This document shows positions 33,002 to 42,197 of a stretch of DNA of 64,000 bases, piece after piece (within the stretch, counting starts at the first letter, position 1; each line of letters opens with the position of its first letter). The position numbers were made by a program, and so were the translations under genes. This DNA is from Thermoflexaceae bacterium (GTDB lineage Bacteria > Chloroflexota > Dehalococcoidia > Tepidiformales > Tepidiformaceae): positions 372,001-436,000 of the forward strand of contig JABTUD010000002.1 in the NCBI GenBank assembly GCA_015075555.1, given 5' to 3'. The notes below the pieces were generated by a model that made no database searches, was not told the origin of the DNA, and worked only from the letters and a program-made list of their open reading frames with translations.

Positions 33002-36000
33002 CTATTCCGTCAGGCGGCGGTAGAGCGTGGGCAGGCGGCTGGGCAGGGCCTCGATGTCGGCGACAACCTCGTAGCCCATGTCGGCGCACATGGTCTTGAG
33101 GTAGTCGTGGCCGGCGCGGTCGACTGTCAGCGCAAAGGGGGTGATGCCTTCGCGCTTCGCTTCGTTCAACGCCTGCTTGGTGTCGTGGATGGCGTATTCC
33201 TTCTCGGTGCGGTCCCGCCCATAGCCGTGATCCTGCGGCCGGCCGTCACTCAGCAGGAAGAGGATGCGCACCTTGGCGTCGGTCTTCATGAGCTTGTAGG
33301 TGGCGTGGCGGATCGCCGGGCCCATGCGGGTTGAGCGGATGGGCGTGATCTTGTCGAGCCGCTTTTTCACCTTGTCGTCGAGGTGCTCGTCGAAGTCCTT
33401 GATGACGAAGAACTCGACGTTGTCGCGCCCGTAGCCGCTGAAGCCGTAGATGCCGTACTGGTCGCCGATGGCTTCCAGGGCCGTCATGAGCAGGACTGCC
33501 GATTCCTTCTCCAGGTCGATGATCCGCTTCGGGGGCGCGCTGAGCTCCTGCTTCCGCCGCGAGACCCACCAGCTCAGGTACTTGCGGGGGTCGTCGTTGT
33601 AGTCGTCGTCGTCCATCTTCTTGTCCTTCTTGTTTATCTCCTCGTCGGTGGAGGCGGACATGTCGATGAGAAAGGCGACGGCGACATCGCGATCGATCTT
33701 GTTGCGGCGCCAGTAGATCTTCTCCTGGGGGCTGGCGCCCGCGCGCCGCTCGACCATCCACTCGATGGCAGCGTCCAGGTCGAAATCCTCGCCTTCGGGA
33801 AGGCGCTTTATCTTGCGGAATAGCTCGGGCTTCATCAGCTCGAACTGCTTGCGCGTCTGCGCCACCAGGCCGGCGTGCTCGCGAATGGCGTTCTCGTAGA
33901 AATCTTCCTCGCCGCTTTCGAGCTTGGATTCCTTCACGGCGCACCAGCGCGGTTTGTAGTCCTGGGCACGGAAGTCCCACTCGTCGTAGTAGTAGATGGT
34001 GACGATGGGGATGAGCGGCTCGTCGCCCTCCTCGGTGCCGGTGCTGTTGTCCGCCGTGGGGTCGCCGTCGTTGCCGTCCTGGTCCGAACTGGGCGTCCCT
34101 GCCTCGCGCATGAGGTTCTCCATGAACATGCCCGTGGTGGCGTCGAGGTCGCCTTCCATGAGCTGGTCAAGGTCGATCTCGGCGCTCTTTTCGAGCAGCT
34201 CCTGGAGCTGCTCGGGCGTAAGCGGGGTCGGGGACTGGTCCCCCGCTTCGCCACCCTGGGCGTCCTCGCGCATTTTCATGAGCAGCTGAACAAGCTCCGG
34301 CTTGAAGTCGCCCCGGAAGCCGACCTCGTCGGGACTCTTGTAGTCCTGCTCATCGCCGCCCGCGGAGACGTCGCCCATCTCCATCTGCATGCCTTCGCCG
34401 CCCGATTCGCCGCCTTCCCCGGGCATCATCTCGCCGGGCTGGCCGGGCTCCACCGGACCCCAGCTGGAGCTGGGCATGTCCTCGAGGATGTTCGGGATCG
34501 TGATCGCCACCTGGTAGAGCCGCAGGGTTGCCTCGGCAGCGTCCTCCACAAGGGCGCCGGGCTCGGCGAGCAGGTTGAGGATGCCCAGCGCGCTCGACAT
34601 CTCCTCGGCGCGGCTGCGCGGCCAGAGGACCGCGTCGAGGCCCTCCAGGCTGGCGCGAACGAGGTTCTCCACGAATGCCTGCCGCAGCGGCAGCGCCTGG
34701 ATCTGCGGGCGGTTTCCCAGCTCGCGCCGCTGCATGCGGATGAGCGGCTTGCGGATGCCGCCATATTCGCGCTTGATGGCGCCATCGATGCGGCAGTCCT
34801 CGGCAATCGTAAACAGGTCCGAAGCCAGACGGCGGTCGGGGAAGAGGTCGAAGAAGCGCTCCATGTGGGTGGTGGCGTTTCCGGCCGCGGGCAGGCTGGC
34901 GCGCCGGTTCCCGAAGTGGGCGCCAGGCCGCTCGAAGTCGAATTCGAAGCTGCCGAACTCAAGATGCGCCGACTGGTGGGTCGAAAATACCTTGTAGGCG
35001 GCGAAATTGTCTGTCTTGTCGTGGAACGTCTCCATGACTTCCGGGAGGAAGATGGTGGTCCCTTCGGTGCTGGCGTGGTTTTCGTTGACCCAGCCGATGC
35101 CCTTGTCGGCCAGGGCCGAGGACGACTGCACGGCCACATTCCGGCCAGTCAGCGCCTTGCAGTAGAGGCGCAGGATCTCGCCCACCCGCGAAAGCTCGAC
35201 GCGGGATGAGAGCGTTTCGATTATGTCTTCACTCCGCGAGGACTGCAGGCGGAAATAGGCTTCACCCCCGTCGTGGCTGACCTGCAGGATACGCAGCCCG
35301 GCTTCCTGCCAGCCGCGGAGTTCATCGATGCGGATGCGCGTCAGCACCTGCGGCACGGCGGTTATGAAATCCATCGCCGCGTAGGGGGAGTACGGGGCCA
35401 GCTGCTCCGCCAGCTCGAGGACGGAGAAGTGCTCATCGGGTTCGAGCTCGCCGAGGGCGACAGCGCTTTCTTCCAGGTACTGGAAGGCGGAGCGGCTCTG
35501 CCCGCGGGCCGCCTGGGCCGTGAGCAGCAAGAAGCGCTCACGCAGGGGGGCATGAACCTTGTGGAGGAGGTGCGCGCCCCGCTCGAAGTAGAGCCTGGTG
35601 TCGGCCCAGCTCGACTGCGCCAGCTCGATGGCGAAGCCGAGGAAGGGGGAGCGGTCATCGTCTTCGAGGCGGCCCAGGACTTCGGGCGCCGAGGCCAGGC
35701 AGGCTGCTGCCAGCTCGTAGCTGTGGCGGGAAAGCTCATCGACGAAAACGATCAGCCGCGACGCCTGGCCCGGGCGGAGCACCGCATAGAGCCCGGGGCT
35801 GATCTCGAAGAACTGCCCCGCCAGGGCCGAGCTCTTCCAGTTGCCCTTGTAGAGCTTCCGGCCCATATCGGCCCACTGGCGCACGTGGCTGGAACCGATC
35901 GTCTCCATCGTCTGCGGCGCCGAACGAAGGAAGGAGACGGCGAGCGGCGCCGATTCGGCGGCCATCGTCATGGCCTCGTGTCCGAGCGTCTCGATGGCCT

Positions 36001-36238
36001 CCCACGAAGCGCCGTCCGGGATGAGCGGGGCGGCGCGGAAGTACTCGAGTGCCGCCTCCCACGAGCGCAGGCTGAGGCCCGTAAGGTCTACGCCGGTCTC
36101 CGCCCACGTCTGGAGTTGCGAAGGGGTCAGCACCGGGGCAAGGGCGCGCAGGCCAGCCTCGAAGTGTTGTTCGAGGGGGGCGGGAAACCCCGACAGGCGC
36201 TCGTGGTGGCGGGCGAGGAGTTCTCCAACGATGGTCAT
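33002..36238 (-). CDS. norD: Very long NorD-like VWA-domain protein
   Basis: This 1078-residue cytosolic protein has a C-terminal von Willebrand A domain with MIDAS motif D859-x-S861-x-S863 (IDMSAST) and LLSDGRPQDHGYG. Such proteins pair with NorQ/CbbQ ATPases to insert metal cofactors into enzymes such as nitric-oxide reductase or RubisCO. The first 350 residues look like repeated helical segments. Around 418-425 STHQSAH and later AEDCRIDGAIKREYGG recall a decayed zinc-peptidase pattern seen in NorD/CobT-like proteins. An acidic, Gly/Glu-rich linker (about 590-740) precedes the VWA part. It is roughly 400 residues longer than typical NorD. The ATPase is two genes upstream in the same run. 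Confidence 0.8.
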   Translation of the reverse strand: MTIVGELLARHHERLSGFPAPLEQHFEAGLRALAPVLTPSQLQTWAETGVDLTGLSLRSWEAALEYFRAAPLIPDGASWEAIETLGHEAMTMAAESAPLAVSFLRSAPQTMETIGSSHVRQWADMGRKLYKGNWKSSALAGQFFEISPGLYAVLRPGQASRLIVFVDELSRHSYELAAACLASAPEVLGRLEDDDRSPFLGFAIELAQSSWADTRLYFERGAHLLHKVHAPLRERFLLLTAQAARGQSRSAFQYLEESAVALGELEPDEHFSVLELAEQLAPYSPYAAMDFITAVPQVLTRIRIDELRGWQEAGLRILQVSHDGGEAYFRLQSSRSEDIIETLSSRVELSRVGEILRLYCKALTGRNVAVQSSSALADKGIGWVNENHASTEGTTIFLPEVMETFHDKTDNFAAYKVFSTHQSAHLEFGSFEFDFERPGAHFGNRRASLPAAGNATTHMERFFDLFPDRRLASDLFTIAEDCRIDGAIKREYGGIRKPLIRMQRRELGNRPQIQALPLRQAFVENLVRASLEGLDAVLWPRSRAEEMSSALGILNLLAEPGALVEDAAEATLRLYQVAITIPNILEDMPSSSWGPVEPGQPGEMMPGEGGESGGEGMQMEMGDVSAGGDEQDYKSPDEVGFRGDFKPELVQLLMKMREDAQGGEAGDQSPTPLTPEQLQELLEKSAEIDLDQLMEGDLDATTGMFMENLMREAGTPSSDQDGNDGDPTADNSTGTEEGDEPLIPIVTIYYYDEWDFRAQDYKPRWCAVKESKLESGEEDFYENAIREHAGLVAQTRKQFELMKPELFRKIKRLPEGEDFDLDAAIEWMVERRAGASPQEKIYWRRNKIDRDVAVAFLIDMSASTDEEINKKDKKMDDDDYNDDPRKYLSWWVSRRKQELSAPPKRIIDLEKESAVLLMTALEAIGDQYGIYGFSGYGRDNVEFFVIKDFDEHLDDKVKKRLDKITPIRSTRMGPAIRHATYKLMKTDAKVRILFLLSDGRPQDHGYGRDRTEKEYAIHDTKQALNEAKREGITPFALTVDRAGHDYLKTMCADMGYEVVADIEALPSRLPTLYRRLTE

Positions 36239-36313
36239 GGCAAGAGTATGTGCTCCCTTATTCCGGGTGACGTATGAGCTGGCGCAGGCGCCTGGCGCAA
36301 CTGGAAACCAACC

Positions 36314-36943
36314 TCATCGCCCCTGGGATGGGTGAAGCTCGCCGGAGCGGGCCGCGAAATTGCGCGTGGGGTCGTCGTAATCGTAGAAGGTCACCTCGCC
36401 GGTTGTCGTCTCCCACGTGGCGCAGGAGAGGCGAAAGCCGTTGCGATGGTCGCGCGGGTCCCCGGCCGAACCGGGGTTGATAACAAGCGTGGAGCCATAG
36501 CGCTGCGCCATCTGGAAGTGGGTATGGCCCACGATGAGTGTGTCGCACTCCAGCTCTGCTGCCCGCGACCAGACCATCTCGTGCGGGTAGTGGTAGTCGC
36601 GATACGGCTCCCAGGGCGAGCTGTGGATTACCAGCAGGCGCTTCCCGCCAACCTCGGCCTCGATGCGGTAGGGGCGTTCCCCAAGCCACTGCAGCAGGTC
36701 CTCCCTCACTTTCGGAGAGCTTCGCACGCGCTCACCCTCGCGCCCGAAGACCGTCTCTTCGTGATTACCAAGAATGACGCGGGCGCCCCTTTCGCGCAGA
36801 AGGCCGACCACTTCATTCGACCAGCGGAACTGGAAGATGGAATCGCCGGCGCAGATCAGCTCATCAAAGGGCGACATCAGCTCGAGGGCGTGGCGAAGGC
36901 CCTCGATGTTGCAGTGGACATCGGAGACGATTGCTACCTTCAC
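36314..36943 (-). CDS. Calcineurin-like phosphoesterase
   Basis: This 209-residue protein has the five metallophosphoesterase motifs: SDVHCN (residue 8 on), CAGDSI, LGNHEE, VIHSSP and GHTHFQMA, then INPGSAGDPRDHR. It belongs with the YfcE/MJ0936-type phosphodiesterases. The GTG at 36943 starts the first strand; the in-frame region up to 37255 overlaps the ATPase gene and looks non-coding. It sits between the norQ-like and norD-like genes, an unusual insertion in that pair. Confidence 0.85.
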   Translation of the reverse strand: MKVAIVSDVHCNIEGLRHALELMSPFDELICAGDSIFQFRWSNEVVGLLRERGARVILGNHEETVFGREGERVRSSPKVREDLLQWLGERPYRIEAEVGGKRLLVIHSSPWEPYRDYHYPHEMVWSRAAELECDTLIVGHTHFQMAQRYGSTLVINPGSAGDPRDHRNGFRLSCATWETTTGEVTFYDYDDPTRNFAARSGELHPSQGR

Positions 36944-37020
36944 CGCGGCCGGCCCCCGGGCCGGACCAGTGAGGCCGGAGCGCCCGGACCAGCATACGAG
37001 GCGCTCAACCCCCGGCGCCC

Positions 37021-37911
37021 CTATTCGAAAATGGAGGTGACGACCTCTTCGATGCTCCGCTGGACTTCGAGATCGTCGGTGAGCGCCCACGTGACCGCGA
37101 CCTGGCAGGCGCGGCGGGGCGGGATTCCCTTCGCCATGAGGCGGCCGGCGTAGATGAGCAGGCGGGTGCTCACCCCCTCGCCGAGGCCGTGCTCCTTCAG
37201 GTTGCGCACCTTCTCGCCGAGCTTGGAAAGGTCGGTCGCGGCCTGGCTCGAGCACCCTGCCTCGTGCGCGATGATGGCCGCTTCCTGGTCGCGGGGCGGG
37301 TAGTTGAACTCGATGGCGATGAAGCGCTGGCGGGTCGAATGCTTGAGATCCTTCAGCGCGCTCTGGTAGCCGGGGTTGTAGGAGATGACCAGCAGGAAGC
37401 CGTCCGCCGCCTCAACGACCTGGCCAAGCTTCTCGATTGGCAGGAGCCGCCGGTAGTCCGTCAGCGGATGGATGAGCACCGTCGTGTCCTTGCGCGCTTC
37501 CACCACCTCATCGAGATAGCAGATGGCGCCAACCTTGACGGCGCGGGTGAGCGGCCCATCGACCCAGCGCGTGCCATCCGTGTCCAGCAGGTAGCGCCCA
37601 ACCAGGTCGCTGGCGGTGAGGTCTTCGTGGCAGGCAACGGTCACGAGGGGCATGCGGTGGTCGGCAGCCTCGCCATCCCCGCGCGAAACGCGCGTGACAG
37701 TACGGCCGAGCTTGTAGGCCATGTATTCAACGAAGCGCGTCTTGCCGCAGCCTGTGGGGCCTTTGAAGAGAACAGGGATACGCTGTTCGTAAGCGGTCTG
37801 AAAGAGCTCGACCTCATCGCCGATGGGCAGGTAGTAGGGCTCTTCGTGTACGGCGTACTCCTCCACCGCCCAGACCGTGGAGCCCTTTGCAGCTGTCTCA
37901 GCCAATGCCAT
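37021..37911 (-). CDS. norQ: NorQ/CbbQ-type MoxR AAA+ ATPase
   Basis: This 296-residue AAA+ protein has Walker A GPTGCGKT at 51-58, Walker [15 protein letters not shown] near 150, LPIEKLGQ, sensor 1 VISYNPGYQ and a C-terminal CbbQ_C-type helix. CbbQ/NirQ/NorQ proteins team with a VWA partner (the NorD-like gene here) to activate metalloenzymes. Which enzyme is the target is unclear because no norB/C or RubisCO gene is in the window. GGGAGG lies just upstream; the start overlaps the coaE stop by 1 nt (TAATG). Confidence 0.87.
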   Translation of the reverse strand: MALAETAAKGSTVWAVEEYAVHEEPYYLPIGDEVELFQTAYEQRIPVLFKGPTGCGKTRFVEYMAYKLGRTVTRVSRGDGEAADHRMPLVTVACHEDLTASDLVGRYLLDTDGTRWVDGPLTRAVKVGAICYLDEVVEARKDTTVLIHPLTDYRRLLPIEKLGQVVEAADGFLLVISYNPGYQSALKDLKHSTRQRFIAIEFNYPPRDQEAAIIAHEAGCSSQAATDLSKLGEKVRNLKEHGLGEGVSTRLLIYAGRLMAKGIPPRRACQVAVTWALTDDLEVQRSIEEVVTSIFE

Positions 37912-38528
37912 TACCTCCCGGCTGCCAGTCGCAGCCGCTCCTGTAGATTGTCCCACGCCTCGCGGACCGTCCGATCAAGGTCTTCGAGGGTGCTGTTGTT
38001 TTCAATGACGACGTTCGCCCGGGCAGTCCGCTCCGCGTTGGAGAGCTGCGAGGCAAGGCGCGCGCGGGCGGCCGTTTCGTCGAGGCCGTTCCTTTCGGCC
38101 AGGCGGCGCACGGCGAGGCCGGGCTCAACCACCACCACCCAGGTCTCATCGACGAGGTCATCCCAGCCAGCCTCGAAGAGCACCGCCGCTTCGAGAACGC
38201 AGAGGCCGTGGCCGTCCGCACTGAGGCGCGCGAATTCCTCCAGCGCCAGGGCCCTGATACCGGGCCAGACGATATCGGTCAGGCGCTTCAGCTCGTCGGG
38301 ACGCCCGAAGACCCTGCCGCCGAGGACCTTCCGGTCGATGGTGCCATCGGGCGCGACCAGGTCATCCCCGAAGGCGGCCACGACCGCGCGGAAGGTGCCC
38401 GTCCCGGGCTCATAGGTGCGGTGGCCGAGCAGGTCGGCATCGACAACAGGGATATCCCGGTCACGAAAGAAGCGTGCGACGGTGGACTTGCCGCTGGCAA
38501 TGCCACCGGTGAGGCCGATTACGCGCAA
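37911..38528 (-). CDS. coaE: Dephospho-CoA kinase
   Basis: CoaE phosphorylates the ribose 3'-OH of dephospho-CoA in the last step of CoA synthesis. The 205-residue protein has the P-loop GGIASGKST at 8-16, VDADLLGH, and the [18 protein letters not shown] block, plus the lid with [16 protein letters not shown]. The length is normal. It leads a minus-strand run with the norQ-like, phosphoesterase and norD-like genes, with a 1-nt overlap to norQ. Confidence 0.93.
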   Translation of the reverse strand: MRVIGLTGGIASGKSTVARFFRDRDIPVVDADLLGHRTYEPGTGTFRAVVAAFGDDLVAPDGTIDRKVLGGRVFGRPDELKRLTDIVWPGIRALALEEFARLSADGHGLCVLEAAVLFEAGWDDLVDETWVVVVEPGLAVRRLAERNGLDETAARARLASQLSNAERTARANVVIENNSTLEDLDRTVREAWDNLQERLRLAAGR

Positions 38529-38660
38529 GAACGGACTCCGGCGGTCGCTGGGGACGTTTGTCGAACCAGTGTAGCCCCCTTTCGCGGGCCTGAGAAATGA
38601 TCGGCGTCGTATCGCGTATGCGAAGCCTGTGCTAGCGGCAAGGCCGCGCCCGGCCAGGTC

Positions 38661-39923
38661 TCAGGCCACCACACCGCCGCGCCGGAAGCGCTCGATGGCA
38701 TCCTCGTCGAACCCGATCTCCAGCAGGATCTCGCTGGTGTGCTCGCCCAGTGCGGGCGATGCACGCCGGATGGAGGTAGGCGTCGCACTCATGCGGACGA
38801 TTGGCGCCGGCCCGCGGAGGGGCCCGAGGAGCGAGTGCTCATACTCCTCGAAGTAGCGATTGGCCACCGCCTGGGGGTCGTCCCAGAGCTCATCGACAAA
38901 CCGGACGGGCCCACAGGCGATGTCGTGCGCATCCAGGTGGCGGAGCCACTCCTCGTTGGTGCGCCCCAGGAAGAGCGCCTGGCAGAGCGCCACCAGCTCT
39001 TCGCCAACGCGCTTGAGGGCCGCGGGGGAGCGGTCGAACCCTTCGTCGTAACGCGGGTCGTGGATGCCGAGAGCGGCACGGAACCTCTCCCTGGGGCCGG
39101 GCCCGAGGCACCCGACGGCAATGTAGCCGTCCCGGGTCTGGTAGCAGCGATAGTAGATGTTGCCGGCCAGCTCGGGGGAGAGGGCACGCCGCTCCGCGTA
39201 GATCTCTTCAATGCCCGCGCCGCGCGCCCGCGCCGACCTGAGTGCGGCCAGCCGCTGCTCGCGCGATTCGGTGTCGAGGGCCACGATCTCGCGGGCGCCC
39301 GCCTGCAGGAAGAGCGAGGACAGAAGCAGGCTGGTGTCGATCGCCTGCCCCTCGCCAGTGCGCTCGCGGTGATAGAGCGCGGCGCTGATGGCCCACGCCA
39401 TGGAGACAGCAGTCACCACATCGGCCGGCGCGAACTGCACCCAGATCGGCAGGCCGTTCTGGATGTTCGGGTTAGAGGTGGCGAGCCCGCTCATCGCCTG
39501 GGCGATTATGTCGTAGCCGCGCCGGTTGGCGTCGGGCCCCTCGCGCCCAAAGGCGGTGTTCTCGCAGTAGATGATATCGGGCCGCACGCGCCGGGCGGAC
39601 TCATAGTCCACGCCGAGGGCGGCCGCCACCCCCGGGCGGTAGTTGGTCACCAGCACATCGGCCCAGCGGAAGAGCGCGTTGCGGATGTACTCCGAATGCT
39701 CGTTCTTGAAATTGAGGGCGAGGCTGCGCTTGCCGCGATTCTGGGAAAGGAAGCCGCGGCTCTCGCCGGGGATGATCTCGGCCTGCAATCGCCAGGGTTC
39801 ACCCTGGAGCGGTTCGACCTTCACGACATCGGCGCCCATCTCGGAAAGCAGCGCCCCCGCAAGGGGGCCCGCGATGATCTGCGTGCAGTCGAGAACCTTG
39901 ATTCCTTCGAGAGCGCCCGCCAT
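38661..39923 (-). CDS. CaiB/BaiF (class III) CoA-transferase
   Basis: This 420-residue enzyme is expected to move CoA between organic acids. The N-terminus (LEGIKVLDCTQIIAGPLAG...LSEMGADVVKVEPLQGEPWR) and the NFKNE...RWADVLVTNYRPG stretch match the family, and a conserved Asp in the middle Rossmann region carries the acyl intermediate. The C-terminal part has SATPTSIRRASPALGEHTSEIL. GGAGG lies 7 nt before the ATG at 39923. It lies alone and differs from the two tandem copies at 43.4-46.0 kb, so the acyl substrate may differ. Confidence 0.87.
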   Translation of the reverse strand: MAGALEGIKVLDCTQIIAGPLAGALLSEMGADVVKVEPLQGEPWRLQAEIIPGESRGFLSQNRGKRSLALNFKNEHSEYIRNALFRWADVLVTNYRPGVAAALGVDYESARRVRPDIIYCENTAFGREGPDANRRGYDIIAQAMSGLATSNPNIQNGLPIWVQFAPADVVTAVSMAWAISAALYHRERTGEGQAIDTSLLLSSLFLQAGAREIVALDTESREQRLAALRSARARGAGIEEIYAERRALSPELAGNIYYRCYQTRDGYIAVGCLGPGPRERFRAALGIHDPRYDEGFDRSPAALKRVGEELVALCQALFLGRTNEEWLRHLDAHDIACGPVRFVDELWDDPQAVANRYFEEYEHSLLGPLRGPAPIVRMSATPTSIRRASPALGEHTSEILLEIGFDEDAIERFRRGGVVA

Positions 39924-40048
39924 CGAAAACCCTCCGCAGTTGTTCGTCAGTCGCTGCCCGCGCGGACCTCGCAGCGGGATAATACGGGCTCGCGAGGGCC
40001 CCGTGGAGCAGGCCTGCCGCCGCGCACCTTTACCTGCGGGCCGGTCAG

Positions 40049-40078
40049 CGGACAGGTGAGCCCCGGGTCGGTTATGAT
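40049..40078 (+). promoter_or_regulatory. Candidate promoter of Crp/Fnr gene
   Basis: CGGACA at 40049-40054 and TATGAT at 40073-40078 are separated by 18 nt. Transcription would start near 40085, leaving a leader of about 43 nt with AAGGA before the ATG at 40128. Confidence 0.48.
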
Positions 40079-40088
40079 TCAGGTCATA
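40073..40088. promoter_or_regulatory. CRP-like operator overlapping -10
   Basis: TATGA at 40073-40077 and TCATA at 40084-40088 form a perfect inverted repeat with a 6-nt centre, the geometry of the CRP site TGTGA-N6-TCACA. It overlaps the -10 and predicted start of the regulator's own gene, so binding would repress (autoregulation). This is inference from sequence. Confidence 0.5.
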
Positions 40089-40127
40089 TGCCGCCAACGG
40101 CGGCGCAGGGACTAGAAGGACGGCCTG

Positions 40128-40991
40128 ATGGGACCGGTACCGGACCCGACCATGGTCCTTGGGAAGACTGCGCTCTTCAGCGGACTATCCCCGGAAGAGC
40201 TGGTCGACCTGGCGAGCTACGCGCGCATGCAGGGATTCCCCGCGCAGAAGGACATCTTCACCGAGGGCCAGGATTGCGACGGGCTCTGGGTGCTCCATTC
40301 GGGGAGGGTGAGGCTCTACCACACCTCCATCGAAGGCCGCCAGCAGGTGGTGGGTTTCCGCTCCGCGGGAGCGGCGCTTGAGCTCGGGCCGGCCCTCGAT
40401 GGGCGCCCCTACACCGTGAGCGGCACATCAGCCGATGGCGCCATCCTGGCCTTCCTGCCCCGGCCGGCCCTGCACGAAGTCTCACGCATGCCCACCGTGG
40501 TGCGCGGCATCATCGACCAGCTCTGCGTCGAGCTCCGCCAGCTCGATATCGCCACCGCCGTGGCCACGTTGAAGGACGCCCGGAAGCGCGTCTACTGCGC
40601 CCTTCTGCGGCTTGCCCAACAGTTTGGCCACAACACGAGCGAGGGTGCGGTGCGCATCGAGTACCGGCTCACACGCCGCGACATCGCCGACATCTCCGGC
40701 GTGACGCTAGAGACGGCCATCCGCGTGCTCTCGGACCTCCAGCGCCACGGCATTGTCCGCACCGAGTCCCAGGTGATCGAGATCCTCGATGTCGCCGGCC
40801 TTGAGAACCCGAGCGAGTGCGCTGACTGCCAGCTGAGCTGCGGGGTGTCACAGCGGGATTGGGACCACTGGGACGACCCGGTACCGATGATGCGGCCGGG
40901 ACTGGCGGCGGCAGCAAATGGCCACGGCGCCCTGCCCGCCGCGTACCGGGCGGTCAGCCCCCGTACTGCACTCCGCACTCATCGAGCGTGA
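40128..40991 (+). CDS. Crp/Fnr family regulator with C-terminal Cys cluster
   Basis: This 287-residue regulator has an N-terminal cyclic-nucleotide-binding-like beta-barrel (about 12-125), a dimerisation helix, and a C-terminal winged helix (about 160-222) with recognition helix TLETAIRVLSDL, keeping the Glu and Arg of the FNR/CRP recognition helix. After the DNA-binding domain comes an extra 65-residue tail with C231, C234 and C238 (CADCQLSC). Such a tail cluster could bind Fe-S or zinc. The N-terminal FNR-type cysteines are absent; C50 is the only Cys in the barrel. AAGGA lies 8 nt upstream of the ATG. Neighbouring hemerythrin-like and flavin reductase genes suggest oxygen or NO control. 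Confidence 0.85.
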   Translation: MGPVPDPTMVLGKTALFSGLSPEELVDLASYARMQGFPAQKDIFTEGQDCDGLWVLHSGRVRLYHTSIEGRQQVVGFRSAGAALELGPALDGRPYTVSGTSADGAILAFLPRPALHEVSRMPTVVRGIIDQLCVELRQLDIATAVATLKDARKRVYCALLRLAQQFGHNTSEGAVRIEYRLTRRDIADISGVTLETAIRVLSDLQRHGIVRTESQVIEILDVAGLENPSECADCQLSCGVSQRDWDHWDDPVPMMRPGLAAAANGHGALPAAYRAVSPRTALRTHRA

Positions 40992-41430
40992 GCGGCTTCG
41001 TCTGTTCCCTGACTCCTGCTTCCACCACGCGGCCCACAACGAGGGCGTGATCGCCCCCCTCCACGACTGACTGAACTTCGCATTCGAACCACGCCGGCGC
41101 GCCACAGAGGATGGGAGCGCCCGTGGCGTGCGTCTCGTACGCGTGCCCCGAAAAAGCCCCATCCACCGGCTCAACGTGCTTGAAGAACGAGAAGGCGAGG
41201 TCTTTCTGGCCCGTGCCAAGGACGCTCATGGCAAACTTCTGCGTCTCGCGGATTAGCTGGAATGTGCCGCTATCGGCCTTCACGCCAACAGCGACCAGCG
41301 GCGGCGCGAACGACGCCTGGGTGACCCAGTTCACGGTCGATACCGTCGCGCGCTGCCCTTCGCCCGCGCCAAGAACGAAAAGCCCGTATGGGATCATCCG
41401 CAGAGCCGTCTTCTTCGCCTGTTCGTCCAT
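40954..41430 (-). CDS. Flavin reductase family protein
   Basis: This 158-residue protein has the FMN-binding split-barrel pattern of NADH:flavin oxidoreductases (DIM6/NTAB): RMIPYGLFVLGAGEG, VNWVTQASFAPPLVAVGVK, the stretch FAMSVLGTGQKDLAFSFF, and WFECEVQSVVEGGDHALVVGRVVE. It probably uses flavin to pass electrons to a partner. The ATG at 41430 has AGGAG 11 nt upstream. Its 3' end overlaps the end of the Crp/Fnr gene by 38 nt (convergent). It lies after the hemerythrin-like gene on the same strand. Confidence 0.85.
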   Translation of the reverse strand: MDEQAKKTALRMIPYGLFVLGAGEGQRATVSTVNWVTQASFAPPLVAVGVKADSGTFQLIRETQKFAMSVLGTGQKDLAFSFFKHVEPVDGAFSGHAYETHATGAPILCGAPAWFECEVQSVVEGGDHALVVGRVVEAGVREQTKPLTLDECGVQYGG

Positions 41431-41521
41431 CTGCGCTTCAACTCCTGCAAGTGGTGGTGCCAACACGTGTGACGTGAGGATCGTAATGCCTCGGTGAACG
41501 CGATGGCTACCGCGGCTCCAG

Positions 41522-42025
41522 TCAGCGGGGCGGGGCGCTGCCCGCCGAGATGCGGGCCAGGTTCCGAACAATGACGTCCACCTGGGATTCGCTCAGGTGC
41601 TCATCCAGCAGGGTGAGATAGACGGCATCCTCGGCTTCGAGATGGGTCCTGATCGTGGCGTAGAGCCCGTGCAGCAGGGGCAGAAGGAAGTGCGCGTAGG
41701 GGGCGACATTGCCGCTGCTGGTGGCAGCATCCACCACCTTCTCCAGGTCGCTCACCATCGCCCCGATGCTGCCGTGCTGGATCGCCATCACGTCCGCCGC
41801 ACCAGAACTGCCGAGCACGCCATCGACGGCGGGATAGAGGGTGAACTCCTCGGCGCGTGCGTGCGGCATGAACTCCCCGGCGAGGTATTCGAGCGCCAGC
41901 GCCAGGGCATCGGCGCTTTCGGGTGAGCCGGCCCGGACGGCCTCGGCTGCACGCTGCAGCCGCCGCAGACCATCGAAAAGCGGCTCACGGGCGATTCGCA
42001 ATGGACCGATAACGCGATCAGCCAC
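41522..42025 (-). CDS. Hemerythrin-like (HHE) domain protein
   Basis: This 167-residue all-helical protein has the HHE cation-binding pattern: FMPHARAEEFTLYP near residue 50-64 (His and Glu), AIQHGSIGAM near 81, and HLEAEDAVYLTLL near 128-140. These supply His and carboxylate ligands for a di-iron site that binds oxygen or NO. Family members include RIC (YtfE) repair proteins and oxygen sensors. The Asp/Glu in EAED fits hemerythrin helix ligands. It lies 91 nt upstream of the flavin reductase gene on the same strand and may share its transcript. Confidence 0.78.
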   Translation of the reverse strand: MADRVIGPLRIAREPLFDGLRRLQRAAEAVRAGSPESADALALALEYLAGEFMPHARAEEFTLYPAVDGVLGSSGAADVMAIQHGSIGAMVSDLEKVVDAATSSGNVAPYAHFLLPLLHGLYATIRTHLEAEDAVYLTLLDEHLSESQVDVIVRNLARISAGSAPPR

Positions 42026-42197
42026 CTGGTGGCCTACCCCTTCCTGTAGCGCCGCTCACGCCGTCCGGGCTGGGGATGGCGGAAAGCCTGCGCGGGTGTA
42101 CACTCCCGGCCGCATTGGGCCGAGAACTGCTGCGCGAAGCTTACCCGACCCGGAGCGGGTCACGACAGGTCCTGCATCCCCGGACACGGTCCCGGAG

